This document shows positions 1 to 8,621 of a stretch of 64,000 nucleotides of DNA, in pieces. A program made the translations under genes and the position numbers. The notes under the pieces are model-generated. The model saw only the letters and a list, made by a program, of their open reading frames with translations. It was not told the origin of the DNA and made no database searches. This DNA is from Planotetraspora silvatica (GTDB taxonomy: Bacteria; Actinomycetota; Actinomycetes; Streptosporangiales; Streptosporangiaceae): NCBI RefSeq assembly GCF_016863315.1, contig NZ_BOOQ01000002.1, forward strand, positions 310,001-374,000, written 5' to 3'. How positions within the stretch are numbered: position 1 is the first letter of the stretch; every line of letters begins with the position of its first letter.

Positions 1-294
1 AACTTCATCAGCCGCCTGCTCCACGACGACGTGCTCGCCCGGGTCCAGGACCTCCAGCCCATCGCCGCGGACCACGGCCTCACGATGGCCCAGCTCGCCG
101 TCGCCTGGGTGCTGCAGAACCCCAACGTCTCGTCGGCCATCGTGGGCGCGAGCCGCCCCGAGCAGGTCCGGGACAACGTCAAGGCGTCGGGCGTCACGCT
201 CGACGCGGACGCCATGAAGAAGATCGACGAGGTCCTCGGCTCCGTGGTGGAACGCGATCCCGCCAAGACCGTGAGCCCCGCCCGGCGTCCGTAA
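1..294 (+). CDS. aldo/keto reductase, C-terminal part (5' end outside window)
   Basis: The reading frame is open from the first base and ends at 294, so only the last 97 residues are present. The visible part carries the C-terminal helices of the aldo/keto reductase barrel: LTMAQLAVAWVLQNPNVSSA, then IVGASRPEQVRDNV, which is the NADP(H) 2'-phosphate-binding loop of this superfamily. These enzymes reduce aldehydes and ketones with NADPH; the substrate cannot be guessed from the tail. The next gene is convergent and only 5 bases away. Confidence 0.85.
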   Translation, partial: NFISRLLHDDVLARVQDLQPIAADHGLTMAQLAVAWVLQNPNVSSAIVGASRPEQVRDNVKASGVTLDADAMKKIDEVLGSVVERDPAKTVSPARRP

Positions 295-299
295 CCCCG

Positions 300-506
300 T
301 CAGGCCTGGCGCAGGGACATCCCCGCATATTCGACGCGCTCGTCCTCCATGAGCGTGACCTGCTCGACACCGGTCTCGAGCAGGTCGCGCCAGGTCTCTC
401 CCAGCCACGACTCGGCGTCGGCCTGGCTGGGGAAGATCTCACGCGGCAGCGGGCGGTCCGTCAGCTCGCCGCCCTTAGCGTCCTCGTAACGCCAACGCCA
501 TGTCAT
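300..506 (-). CDS. small conserved actinobacterial protein, unknown function
   Basis: A 68-residue soluble protein starting MTWRWRYEDAKG and rich in Trp, Glu and Asp (PSQADAESWLGETWRDLL). Short proteins of this make-up, with an aromatic N-terminus and a PSQADAESWLG-like central segment, are common in actinomycetes and resemble SPOR-like or DUF-type small proteins, but no function is known to me. The ATG at 506 gives the natural length. It ends 5 bases from the convergent aldo/keto reductase. The 159 bases upstream, shared with the divergent cobU-like gene, must hold both promoters. Confidence 0.6.
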   Translation of the reverse strand: MTWRWRYEDAKGGELTDRPLPREIFPSQADAESWLGETWRDLLETGVEQVTLMEDERVEYAGMSLRQA

Positions 507-665
507 GCCCGCACGCCCTTTCCGGCCGTCCTCACCACGTGGGTCTCCCCCCGCGGGATGCAGCCGACCCTATATCGGCGTGGGCTCGGCGGGGGGCGAG
601 GCGCGTGCCGGGAACGTCGGTGCGCGGCGCTAAGGTCGGGCACCTCGTGAGGAACCGGAGGTCGC

Positions 666-1727
666 GTGGAGGTCTATCTGGAGGGCACGGCCGGGCCCGA
701 GGGCTGGCCCGCTCCCGGCTGCGGATGCGCGTCCTGCGGACGCCTGGCCCCCGGGCACCGCGGACCGGCGTCGATCCTCCTCGACGGTCATCCATGGCTT
801 CCCGGTCAGGCGCCGCCCGAGGGTTACGCGGTGAGGCGGGGTCCCGACGGCGACGAGATCATCGCGCCCGACGGAGGGCGCCTCCTCCATTCCACCGCCT
901 CCCGGCGGCCCGGCTCGCGGCCGCACGCGCCCGAGCCCTTCGATCTGGTGCTCATCGACCTCCTCGACCGGCCGGAACGCCTCGGCGACCTGCGCCGTCG
1001 CGGGCTGGTGTCCCCTCACACACAGGTGGTCGCCGTGGGCGTCGACCATCGCGTCACCTCGGAGGCCGAGCTGGCCAGGAGGCTCGCGTTCTGGGACGCG
1101 AGAGCCGTACCCGACGGAACCTCGCTCGGCGTCGTCGCCCATGGCCCGCCGGACGAGACTCCTCCCCGCCCCCGTGGCCGCACGCTGCTGCTCGGCGGCT
1201 CCCGTTCGGGCAAGTCGGCGGAGGCCGAGTTACGCGTGGCCGCCGACCCCGACGTGACCTATGTCGCGACGGGGCCATCGGGCGGCGACGACCCGTCCTG
1301 GCTGGCCCGGGTGAAGGCCCATCGGGAGCGCCGGCCCGCGCATTGGCGGACGGTGGAGACCATCGACCTCGCCCCCCTGCTCGCGGACCCGCCGGGCACG
1401 CTCCTGATCGACGGGCTCGGGACCTGGCTGGCGGCGGTCTTCGACGAGTGCGGCGCGTGGCCCGGACAGCCCGGCTCCGCGGACGAGTCCGAGGTTCCCG
1501 CGGCCGACCGAGTCGCCCGGCGTTGCGACGATCTCGTGGCGGCCTGGCGGCGGGCGCCCGGCCGGGTGGTGGCGGTGAGCGACGAGGTCGGGCTCGGGGT
1601 GATCCCCGCCACCGCGAGCGGCCGGCTGTTCCGCGACGCGCTCGGCCGGCTCAACCAGCGGCTCGCGCAGGAATCGGAGGACGTGGCTCTGGTCGTCGCG
1701 GGACGGGTGCTGTCGCTGCCGCTCTGA
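666..1727 (+). CDS. cobU: adenosylcobinamide kinase / adenosylcobinamide-phosphate guanylyltransferase with N-terminal MBL-like domain
   Basis: CobU phosphorylates adenosylcobinamide and transfers GMP to it, preparing the lower-ligand step of coenzyme B12 synthesis. The kinase/guanylyltransferase half begins near residue 170 with the P-loop GGSRSGKS, followed by the HRERRP segment where the guanylylated His lies, and a late DEVGLGVIP motif typical of CobU. The first ~165 residues resemble the short metallo-beta-lactamase-like domain fused to many actinobacterial CobU proteins (GCGCASCGR near the N-terminus), but the usual HxHxDH zinc motif is not visible, so this domain is probably non-catalytic. 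GTG start at 666 with a GGAGG-like site just upstream. cobS follows after 75 bases. The 3' end is part of a tandem duplication. Confidence 0.88.
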   Translation: MEVYLEGTAGPEGWPAPGCGCASCGRLAPGHRGPASILLDGHPWLPGQAPPEGYAVRRGPDGDEIIAPDGGRLLHSTASRRPGSRPHAPEPFDLVLIDLLDRPERLGDLRRRGLVSPHTQVVAVGVDHRVTSEAELARRLAFWDARAVPDGTSLGVVAHGPPDETPPRPRGRTLLLGGSRSGKSAEAELRVAADPDVTYVATGPSGGDDPSWLARVKAHRERRPAHWRTVETIDLAPLLADPPGTLLIDGLGTWLAAVFDECGAWPGQPGSADESEVPAADRVARRCDDLVAAWRRAPGRVVAVSDEVGLGVIPATASGRLFRDALGRLNQRLAQESEDVALVVAGRVLSLPL

Positions 1728-1786
1728 ACCGGGCCGTCACGGTCGGTAGGACGGGTGCTGCCGCCCTGAACCGGGCCGTCCCGGTC
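1701..1786 (+). repeat. imperfect tandem duplication across the cobU stop codon
   Basis: Copy 1 is 1701-1744 and copy 2 is 1749-1786. Both begin GGACGGGTGCTG and end CTGAACCGGGCCGTC plus a few bases; copy 2 lacks 6 bases in the middle. Copy 1 contains the real cobU stop codon and copy 2 repeats the last codons and stop out of use, just before cobS. Confidence 0.85.
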
Positions 1787-1802
1787 AGTACGATCGTCTG
1801 TT

Positions 1803-2735
1803 GTGTCCGGAACGCCGCAACAGCCTGGTCTTCTTTCCGCATGGCGGTTCACGCTCGGCATGCTGACCGTGTTCCCGGTGCGCTTCGGGACCGTCGACCG
1901 GGCGGTCGCCGGCCGTGGCATGACACTGGCGCCCTTCGCCGGCATGTCCCTGGGTCTCGTGGCGGCGGGGGTCCTCCTCGTCGTGCAGTACCTGTCGGGG
2001 TCCGCGCCTCTGGCGGCGGCACTCGCCGTCGGGACGCTGGCCTGGCTGACCCGCGGGCTCCATCTGGACGGCCTGGCCGACCTCGCCGACGGGCTGGGCA
2101 GCCGTGCGTCGTCGCAGCGGGCACTCGACATCATGAAGCAGTCGGACATCGGGCCGTTCGGCGTCGTCACACTGATCTTCACGCTCCTCGTCCAGATCGT
2201 CTCGATCGCACGGGTCCAGGCCACCGCGCCGCATCCGGCGCCCCTGTACGGAGCGCTCGCCCTCGTGGTCGCCTGCACCACGGGCAGACTCGCCGCGACC
2301 TGGGCCTGCCGTGAAGGCGTGCCCCCCGCGCGCCCCGACGGCCTCGGGGCACTCGTCGCCGGCGCCGTACGGCGGGGCCAGGCGATCACGACTACGGCGG
2401 CATCGGCGGCCGTCCTCGCCCTGGCCGCACTCTCGATCCACCTCTGGACGGGACCCGCTCACTACTGGACGGGATCCGCCTGCCCGGCCGTCCCTGGCCT
2501 CCGGGCCGCCGGCGAGGCTTCCGTGGCCGTGGGGCCGGCCCGGCTCTGTGAGGCGATCGGCGTCCCCGGAAGCGTGTTGCTCGTCCTCGTGCTCTCGCTG
2601 ACGGCGGGGCTCGGCGCCGCCGCCCTGCTGCGCCGGCGGGCCGTACGACGGCTGGGCGGCATCACGGGCGACGTGCTCGGCGCGCTGGTCGAGACCGCCA
2701 CGACCGTGAGTCTTCTCGTCTGGGTCCTGATCTGA
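1803..2735 (+). CDS. cobS: adenosylcobinamide-GDP ribazoletransferase (cobalamin synthase)
   Basis: Integral membrane enzyme that joins adenosylcobinamide-GDP, the product of the preceding CobU, to alpha-ribazole, completing the nucleotide loop of B12. The 310 residues show the family hallmarks: an N-terminal TVFPVR segment, then GLHLDGLADLADGLG (the Asp-rich metal/substrate motif of CobS) at about residues 84-98, then DIGPFGV, and several hydrophobic helices through to the C-terminus. GTG start at 1803. A TACGAT hexamer 8 bases upstream suggests a leaderless transcript, unless it is co-transcribed with cobU. There are no other cobalamin genes in the window. Confidence 0.92.
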   Translation: MSGTPQQPGLLSAWRFTLGMLTVFPVRFGTVDRAVAGRGMTLAPFAGMSLGLVAAGVLLVVQYLSGSAPLAAALAVGTLAWLTRGLHLDGLADLADGLGSRASSQRALDIMKQSDIGPFGVVTLIFTLLVQIVSIARVQATAPHPAPLYGALALVVACTTGRLAATWACREGVPPARPDGLGALVAGAVRRGQAITTTAASAAVLALAALSIHLWTGPAHYWTGSACPAVPGLRAAGEASVAVGPARLCEAIGVPGSVLLVLVLSLTAGLGAAALLRRRAVRRLGGITGDVLGALVETATTVSLLVWVLI

Positions 2736-2785
2736 CGGCCGATCTTCCTGTCGATTTCCTGGCAATGCCGCCCTCCCGCGAACTC

Positions 2786-2903
2786 GTGCATGATCACCAA
2801 TCGTGACGTCGCCGGTGAGGCACGTGATCGCCGAATCCGTGCATGATCACGCCTGAAATCAGGGCTGGTCAGGCCGCATAACGCCGAACCTGCGCATGAT
2901 CAC
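2786..2903. repeat. 53-bp-period intergenic repeat, locus A (three copies of a GCATGATCAC core)
   Basis: The 12-mer GTGCATGATCAC occurs at 2786 and 2839, and with one change at 2892: exactly 53 bases apart each time. The sequence before the second and third copies is GCCGAATCC / GCCGAACCT, giving a conserved 21-base core. The same core with the same 53-bp period occurs inverted near 36.8 kb. These copies occupy the cobS-pepA gap, which holds no gene. Confidence 0.85.
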
Positions 2904-2990
2904 CCCACCTTCACCCCACCCTCATCCCACCTTCATCCCACCTCCTGCCGACCGCCTGCCGACCTCCTTCTGACCGCCTGCTGACCGCCT
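2903..2990. repeat. array of eight 11-bp units upstream of pepA
   Basis: Four units of the type CCCCACCTTCA (2903-2946) run directly into four units of the type GCCGACCGCCT (2947-2990). All share ACC at positions 5-7 and keep strict 11-base phase over 88 bases, so the motif falls on one face of the helix. It lies 60 bases upstream of the pepA -10 element. Confidence 0.8.
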
Positions 2991-3050
2991 GGGACCGCGC
3001 GGCCATTCGTAGGACGAACCCTCGTTTATGCGTGGGGGAGTAAGCAGGGC

Positions 3051-3056
3051 TAGCAT
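3051..3056 (+). promoter_or_regulatory. -10 element of pepA (leaderless type)
   Basis: TAGCAT ends 8 bases before the GTG start codon of pepA and there is no ribosome-binding site, so the transcript probably begins at or next to the start codon. No clear -35 hexamer was seen. Confidence 0.5.
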
Positions 3057-3064
3057 CGGCTCAC

Positions 3065-4552
3065 GTGACCACAGTGCGCCTCAACGCCTCTCAATCGGTC
3101 TCCATCGAGACCGATGCATTGATCGTCGGCATCCACGCCTCTCCGGAAGGACCCCGGACGGCCCCAGGTGCGGACGGACTCGACCAGGCCTTCGACGGCC
3201 GGCTCGCCGAAATCCTCACCACCGTGGGGTTCGCGGGCAAGGCCGAGGAAATCGCCAAGATCCCGACGCTCGGGGCGTTGCCCGCACCGGTCGTCATCGC
3301 CGTCGGACTGGGCGCCGCCCCCGAGGGTGACTACGAGCTGGAGACCCTGCGCCGCGCCGCGGGCGCCGCCGCGAGGACCCTCGCCGGCACGGCCTCCGCC
3401 GTCCTGGCCCTGCCCGCCGCCACGGCCGAGCAGGCCGAGGCCGTCGCGACCGGCGGCCTGCTGGGCGCATACGGCTTCTCGAAATACCGCACCAACGGGG
3501 ACAAGAAGGCCCCGGTCGGCGAGCTGGTCGTGACGTCCGCCGCCGCGGGCGCCGAGGAGGCGCTCCAGCGCGCCACCACGGTGGCCGGCGTCGTCGGCCT
3601 GGTCCGCGACCTCGTCAACACGCCCCCGTCCGACCTGTGGCCGGGCAAGTTCGCGGAGATCGCGCAGGAGGTCGGCGGCGAGGCCGGACTGTCCGTCGAC
3701 GTGCTCGACGACTCCGAGCTGCGCGAGCACGGCTATGGCGGCATCGTCGGCGTCGGCCAGGGCTCGGTCAACCCGCCCCGCCTCGTCCGGCTCGGCTACC
3801 GGCACCCCGACGCGACGCGGACGATCGCCTTCGTCGGCAAGGGCATCACGTTCGACTCCGGCGGCCTGTCACTCAAGCCCGCCGCCTCGATGGACTGGAT
3901 GAAGTCCGACATGGGCGGCGCCGCCGCCGTGCTCGGCGCGCTTCTGGCGGTCTCCCGGCTCGGCGTCGCCGTCAACGCCGTCGGCTACCTCTGCCTCGCG
4001 GAGAACATGCCGTCCGGTTCGGCCCAGCGCCCCTCCGACGTGCTCCACACCTACAGCGGCAAGACGGTCGAGGTGCTCGACACCGACGCCGAGGGCCGCC
4101 TGGTGCTGGTCGACGGCATCGCCCGCGCCGCGGAGGACTCCCCCGACCTGATCGTGGACGTCGCCACCCTGACCGGCGCGCAGATCGTCGCCCTCGGATG
4201 GCGTACGGCAGGCGTCATGTCCAACGACGACGCCCTGCGCGAGGAGGTCGTGGAGATCGCCGGCGGCCTGGGCGAGAGCGCCTGGGGCATGCCCCTCCCC
4301 GAGGAGCTGCGCAAGGGCCTCGACTCCCCGGTGGCCGACATCGCCAACCTCCAGCCCGAGCGCTGGGGCAGCATGCTCGCCGCGGGCATCTTCCTGCGGG
4401 AATTCGTGCCGGACGGCATTCGTTGGGCTCATGTCGACATGGCGGGCCCCGCGTTCAACAAGGGTGAGCCGCATGGCTACACGCCCAAGGGCGGCACCGG
4501 CGCGATCACTCGCACGCTGATCGGCATCGCCGAGCGCTACGCCGGCAACTGA
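3065..4552 (+). CDS. pepA: leucyl aminopeptidase (M17 family)
   Basis: Cytosolic hexameric zinc/manganese exopeptidase that removes N-terminal residues from peptides. The 495 residues have the expected two-domain layout: a variable N-terminal domain to about residue 165, then the catalytic domain with VGKGITFDSGGLSLKP, the metal-binding segment DMGGAAAVLGA and the family signature DTDAEGRLVLVDG, whose Asp and Glu bind metal and whose Arg is catalytic. The GTG start at 3065 is backed by a -10 hexamer but no Shine-Dalgarno. It precedes the lipoamide dehydrogenase gene, the same order as in Streptomyces. Confidence 0.96.
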   Translation: MTTVRLNASQSVSIETDALIVGIHASPEGPRTAPGADGLDQAFDGRLAEILTTVGFAGKAEEIAKIPTLGALPAPVVIAVGLGAAPEGDYELETLRRAAGAAARTLAGTASAVLALPAATAEQAEAVATGGLLGAYGFSKYRTNGDKKAPVGELVVTSAAAGAEEALQRATTVAGVVGLVRDLVNTPPSDLWPGKFAEIAQEVGGEAGLSVDVLDDSELREHGYGGIVGVGQGSVNPPRLVRLGYRHPDATRTIAFVGKGITFDSGGLSLKPAASMDWMKSDMGGAAAVLGALLAVSRLGVAVNAVGYLCLAENMPSGSAQRPSDVLHTYSGKTVEVLDTDAEGRLVLVDGIARAAEDSPDLIVDVATLTGAQIVALGWRTAGVMSNDDALREEVVEIAGGLGESAWGMPLPEELRKGLDSPVADIANLQPERWGSMLAAGIFLREFVPDGIRWAHVDMAGPAFNKGEPHGYTPKGGTGAITRTLIGIAERYAGN

Positions 4553-4630
4553 ACCCCGATCTTCACAGACAAATGAAAAGATGCTGTCGGATCGATCCGG
4601 CGGTGCGTGAATCCAGCGAGGAGCATTCCA

Positions 4631-6010
4631 GTGGCTGATGGCAGCGGCCCCTTCGACATAGTGATCCTGGGTGGCGGCAGCGGTGGTTACGCCTGCGCCC
4701 TGCGAGCGGCGGAGCTCGGCCTGAACGTCGTCCTCATCGAGAAGGACAAGGTCGGCGGCACCTGTCTGCACCGGGGCTGTATCCCCACCAAGGCCCTGCT
4801 GCACGCGGCGGAGCTGGCCGACCAGGCTCGTGAAGGCGAAGCCTTCGGCGTCCGCACCAAGTTCGAGGGCATCGACGTCCCCGGCGTCCACTCGTACAAG
4901 GACAAGGTGGTCAGCGGGCTCTACAAGGGCCTCGCCGGCCTCATCAAGAGCAAGAAGATCACCGTGGTCGAGGGCGAGGGCCGTCTGGCCGGCCCGAACC
5001 GCGTCGTGGTCGGCGACCAGGTCTTCGAGGGCCGCCACGTGGTGCTGGCGACCGGGTCCGTGCCGAAGTCGCTGCCCGGCCTCGACATCGACGGCGACAA
5101 GGTCGTCTCCAGCGAGCACGCGCTGGTCCTCGACCGCGTGCCGTCCTCGGTCGTCGTCCTCGGCGGCGGTGTGATCGGCGTCGAGTTCGCCAGCGTGTGG
5201 CGCTCCTTCGGCGCGGAGGTCACGATCGTCGAGGCACTCCCCCACCTGCTCCCGCTCGAGGACGAGTCCAACTCCAAGCTGCTCGAGCGGGCCTTCCGCC
5301 GCCGCGGCATCAAGTCAGAGCTGGGCGCCCGGTTCGAGAGCGTCAAGACCACCGACACCGGCGTGGTCGTCACCCTGCAGAACGGCAAGACCCTCGACGC
5401 GGAGATCATGCTCGTCGCCGTCGGGCGCGGACCGGTCTCCGCCGGCCTCGGTTACGAGGAGGCGGGCGTCGCGATCGACCGCGGTTACGTCCTGGTCGAC
5501 GAGTACTGCCAGACCAACGTGCCGGGCGTGTACGCGGTGGGCGACCTCATCCCCACCCTGCAGCTGGCCCACGTCGGATTCGCCGAGGGCATCCTGGTCG
5601 CCGAGCACATCGCCGGCCTGAACCCGGTGCCGATCGACTACGACGGCGTGCCGCGCATCACCTACTCCGAGCCCGAGGTGGCGTCGGTGGGCATCAGCAC
5701 GGCCGTCGCCCGGGAACGGGGTCACGATGTCGTCGAGCTCGCCTACAACCTCGCGGGGAACGGCCGGAGCAAGATCCTCCAGACTCAGGGCGAGGTCAAG
5801 GTCGTCTCCGAGCGTGACGGCCGGGTCCTGGGCGTGCACATGGTGGGCAGCCGTGTCGGCGAGCTCATCGCGGAGGCTCAGCTGATCTTCAACTGGGAGG
5901 CCACGACCACCGACGTCGCCCAGCTGATCCACCCGCACCCCACTCAGTCCGAGGCTCTCGGCGAGGCGATGCTGGCCCTGGCCGGCAAGCCGCTGCACGT
6001 ACACAACTGA
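4631..6010 (+). CDS. lpdA: dihydrolipoyl dehydrogenase (E3)
   Basis: FAD enzyme that reoxidises the dihydrolipoyl groups of 2-oxoacid dehydrogenase complexes and passes electrons to NAD+. It has an N-terminal FAD-binding GGGSGGY, the redox-active disulfide in GGTCLHRGCIPTK, the NAD-binding GGGVIGVEFA, the second FAD motif GVYAVGDL, and the C-terminal dimer-interface HPHPTQSEA whose His/Glu act as the base. The start is set to GTG 4631: GAGGAG lies 7 bases upstream and the protein then begins VADGSGPFDIVILGGG. A GTG at 4607 is in frame but would place this ribosome site inside the gene. sucB follows 31 bases downstream. Confidence 0.95.
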   Translation: MADGSGPFDIVILGGGSGGYACALRAAELGLNVVLIEKDKVGGTCLHRGCIPTKALLHAAELADQAREGEAFGVRTKFEGIDVPGVHSYKDKVVSGLYKGLAGLIKSKKITVVEGEGRLAGPNRVVVGDQVFEGRHVVLATGSVPKSLPGLDIDGDKVVSSEHALVLDRVPSSVVVLGGGVIGVEFASVWRSFGAEVTIVEALPHLLPLEDESNSKLLERAFRRRGIKSELGARFESVKTTDTGVVVTLQNGKTLDAEIMLVAVGRGPVSAGLGYEEAGVAIDRGYVLVDEYCQTNVPGVYAVGDLIPTLQLAHVGFAEGILVAEHIAGLNPVPIDYDGVPRITYSEPEVASVGISTAVARERGHDVVELAYNLAGNGRSKILQTQGEVKVVSERDGRVLGVHMVGSRVGELIAEAQLIFNWEATTTDVAQLIHPHPTQSEALGEAMLALAGKPLHVHN

Positions 6011-6041
6011 AGCCCTCTAGGAAACGCGAGAGAGAAGGACC

Positions 6042-7517
6042 ATGCCGGTCTCCGTAACAATGCCCCAGCTCGGTGAGAGCGTTACCGAGGGCACCGTCAC
6101 CCGCTGGCTGAAAAGCGAAGGCGACCACGTCGAGGCGGATGAGCCGCTTCTCGAGGTGTCGACCGACAAGGTCGACACCGAGATCCCCTCGCCCTCGGCG
6201 GGTTATCTCACCAAGATCATTGTTGCTGAGGACGAGACCGTCGAGGTCGGCGCCGAACTCGCTCTGATCGACTCCAACGGCGTGGCCGCCGCTCCGGCTC
6301 CCGCCGCGGCGCCGGCTCCGGTCGCCGAGCCCGAGCCCGAGCCGGCTCCCGCCCCGGTCCAGGCCGCGCCGCCCGCGCCCGCCCAGCCCCCGGTGCAGCC
6401 GATCTCCTCGATCCCGCAGCCCGCGCCCGCCGTCGTGACGCCGCCCGCACCGGCTCCCGCGCCGAGCCCGGCTCCGGCCCCCGTCACGCCGATCGCCACC
6501 ACGCCCGCCGTCGAGCCGGCCCCGCTCCCCTCGTCGAGCGAGAGCCCGTACGTCACGCCGCTGGTCCGCAAGCTCGCGGCCGAGCACGGCGTCGACCTGG
6601 ACGCCCTGACCGGCACCGGCGTGGGCGGCCGCATCCGCAAGCAGGACGTCATCGAGGCGGCCCGCGTGCAGCGCGAGCAGGCCGCCGCCGCGGCTCCCGC
6701 TCCCGCACCGCAGGCCGCCGCCGCTCCGGCTCCCGTTCAGGCCGCGGCGGTCACCCCCGCCGCCGCTCCCGAGCCGGTCAAGGTGGACACCACGCTGCGG
6801 GGCACCACCCAGAAGATGACGCGCCTGCGCAAGGTCATCGCCGACCGGATGCTGGAGTCGCTCCAGACCTCCGCGCAGCTCACCACGGTCGTCGAGGTCG
6901 ACGTGACGCGCGTGGCCACGCTGCGCTCGCGCGCCAAGGCGGCCTTCGAGACCCGCGAGGGCGTGAAGCTGTCGTTCATGCCGTTCTTCGCCCTGGCCGC
7001 GGTCGAGGCGCTGAAGGTGCACCCCAAGCTCAACGCCGTGATCAACGACGAGACGAGCGAGGTGACCTACCACGACGTCGAGAACCTCGGCATCGCGGTC
7101 GACACCGAGCGCGGCCTCATCGTCCCGGTCGCCAAGAACGCCGGTGACCTGAACATCGCCGGCCTGGCTCGCAAGATCGCCGACCTCGCGGAGCGCACCC
7201 GCACCAACAAGATCGGCCCGGACGAGCTCACCGGCGGGACGTTCACGCTGACCAACACCGGCAGCCGCGGCGCGCTGTTCGACACGCCGATCCTGAACAA
7301 GCCGCAGGTCGGCATGCTCGGCACCGGCTCGGTAGTGAAGCGCCCCGTCGTCGTGGACACCCCCGACGGCGAGGTCATCGCGGTCCGCTCGATGGTGTAC
7401 CTGGCGCTGACCTACGACCACCGCCTGGTCGACGGCGCCGACGCCGCGCGCTTCCTCACCACGATCAAGCGCCGCCTCGAGGAAGGCCGTTTCGAGGGCC
7501 AGCTCGGGCTCGCCTGA
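6042..7517 (+). CDS. sucB: dihydrolipoamide succinyltransferase, E2 of a 2-oxoacid dehydrogenase complex
   Basis: The E2 core carries acyl groups on a lipoyl arm and transfers them to CoA. The 491 residues show one N-terminal lipoyl domain with the lipoylated Lys in [14 protein letters not shown] (about residue 43), a long Ala-Pro-rich swinging linker (about 85-165), a peripheral-subunit-binding domain ([20 protein letters not shown] ... GRIRKQDV), a second Ala-Pro linker and the catalytic domain ending in the [14 protein letters not shown] active site. Actinobacterial E2 proteins of this type often carry more than one lipoyl domain; here there is one. The good AGAGAAGG ribosome site fixes the ATG. 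It sits directly after lpdA and upstream of lipB/lipA, which make its cofactor. Confidence 0.92.
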   Translation: MPVSVTMPQLGESVTEGTVTRWLKSEGDHVEADEPLLEVSTDKVDTEIPSPSAGYLTKIIVAEDETVEVGAELALIDSNGVAAAPAPAAAPAPVAEPEPEPAPAPVQAAPPAPAQPPVQPISSIPQPAPAVVTPPAPAPAPSPAPAPVTPIATTPAVEPAPLPSSSESPYVTPLVRKLAAEHGVDLDALTGTGVGGRIRKQDVIEAARVQREQAAAAAPAPAPQAAAAPAPVQAAAVTPAAAPEPVKVDTTLRGTTQKMTRLRKVIADRMLESLQTSAQLTTVVEVDVTRVATLRSRAKAAFETREGVKLSFMPFFALAAVEALKVHPKLNAVINDETSEVTYHDVENLGIAVDTERGLIVPVAKNAGDLNIAGLARKIADLAERTRTNKIGPDELTGGTFTLTNTGSRGALFDTPILNKPQVGMLGTGSVVKRPVVVDTPDGEVIAVRSMVYLALTYDHRLVDGADAARFLTTIKRRLEEGRFEGQLGLA

Positions 7518-7556
7518 CACGGTCGCGCCCGCCCGGCACCCGGGCGATCGCCGTCC

Positions 7557-7590
7557 GGAAGCCGCCCCGCCGTCGCGCGGGGCGGCTTCC
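7557..7590 (+). terminator. strong hairpin after sucB
   Basis: A perfect 14-bp stem, GGAAGCCGCCCCGC pairing with GCGGGGCGGCTTCC, with a 6-base loop, 39 bases after the sucB stop. No T-run follows, as is usual in actinomycetes. Confidence 0.8.
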
Positions 7591-7697
7591 GCCGTTTCGC
7601 GGGCCCCTCACCCCCGCCAAGCCCTCCGGGCGGCGTCCTTTCACCCGGAGCCCCGCATCGGCGGGCGGAGTGGGGTACAAGCCCTACCGTGGATGAA

Positions 7698-8591
7698 ATG
7701 ACGATCGCGGTGACCGGCTCGTCCGGCCTGCTCGGCTCGGCCCTGATCGAGTCTCTGCGGGGAGCCGGGGCCCAGATCCTCAGACTCGTACGGCACTGCC
7801 CGCAAAACCCGGATGAGGCCTTCTGGGACCCGGCGGGAGGGGTCCTGGCCCCCGCCGTCCTTGAGGGCGTGGACGCGGTCGTCCATCTCGCCGGCGCGAG
7901 CGTCGGCGACCGCAGATGGACGCCCGAGTACAAGCGCAAGCTCCTCGCCAGCCGGGTGACGGGCACCCGGACCCTCGCGAAGGCCCTGGCCGTACTGGAC
8001 CGGAAGCCGCGCGTCCTGCTGTCCGGCTCCGCGGTGGGGTTCTACGGCGACACCGGGGACCGCGTCGTGGACGAGTCCGCGCCGGCGGGCAAGGGATTCC
8101 TCGCCGGCCTCGCGCGTGAGTGGGAACACGCGGCCGGGCCCGCCGAGAACGCCGGGATCAGGGTCGTGCGCCTGAGGACGGGATTCGTGGTCAGCGGGCA
8201 TGGCGGAGCCCTCGGCCGGATGCTGCCGATCTTCAAGATCGGAGCGGGCGCGGCGCTGGGAAGCGGCAGGCAGTACATGTCGTGGATCTCCCTGCCCGAC
8301 TGGGTGGAGGCCGCCTGCTTCCTGCTGGCGAACGAGGGGATGTCGGGGCCGGTCAACCTGACGGCGCCGGAGCCGGTCACGAACGCCGAGTTCACCAGGG
8401 AACTCGCCAAGGCGCTGCACAGGCCGATCATGCCCGTCCCCGCTCCGGCCTTCGCGCTGCGGCTCGCACTCGGGGAGTTCGCACAGGAGGGACTTCTCAT
8501 CGGCCAGCGCGCCGTCCCCCGGCGCCTGCTCGACGCGGGCCACCGGTTCACCCATCCCACCCTCGGAGAGGCACTGGCGGCCGTACTCTAG
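7698..8591 (+). CDS. TIGR01777-family NAD(P)-binding epimerase-like protein
   Basis: Extended short-chain dehydrogenase fold of the YfcH/TIGR01777 type, function not established. It starts with the Rossmann motif MTIAVTGSSGLLGSAL, has VVHLAGASVGDRRW at about 60-73, SRVTGTRTL, and the SGSAVGFYGDTGDRVVDE segment, where FYG stands at the place of the SDR YxxxK; the C-terminal DUF1731-like part is EFAQEGLLIGQRAVPRRLLDAG. ATG 7698 is preferred over the in-frame GTG at 7689 because TACCGT (7685-7690) lies 7 bases before it, the leaderless arrangement, and the protein then begins exactly at the Rossmann strand. pepE follows after 30 bases. Confidence 0.85.
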   Translation: MTIAVTGSSGLLGSALIESLRGAGAQILRLVRHCPQNPDEAFWDPAGGVLAPAVLEGVDAVVHLAGASVGDRRWTPEYKRKLLASRVTGTRTLAKALAVLDRKPRVLLSGSAVGFYGDTGDRVVDESAPAGKGFLAGLAREWEHAAGPAENAGIRVVRLRTGFVVSGHGGALGRMLPIFKIGAGAALGSGRQYMSWISLPDWVEAACFLLANEGMSGPVNLTAPEPVTNAEFTRELAKALHRPIMPVPAPAFALRLALGEFAQEGLLIGQRAVPRRLLDAGHRFTHPTLGEALAAVL

Positions 8592-8621
8592 TGAGTCCTT
8601 CTTCTGACACTGGAGTGAACA

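Noticed and set aside
500-2314. Long plus-strand frame (604 codons) across cobU and cobS
   Set aside because: Arg/Pro/Gly-rich shadow in another frame of two well-supported genes.
2786-2903. CRISPR array
   Set aside because: The constant part is only 12-21 bases, the parts between are themselves similar in locus B, and there are no cas genes.
4607-4630. N-terminal extension of lpdA from GTG 4607
   Set aside because: Would bury the GAGGAG ribosome site of GTG 4631 inside the coding sequence.
3869-5245. Long minus-strand frames opposite pepA, lpdA, sucB and lipB (also 5889-7520 and 7641-10325)
   Set aside because: Antisense shadows caused by high GC; products are low complexity and match no family.
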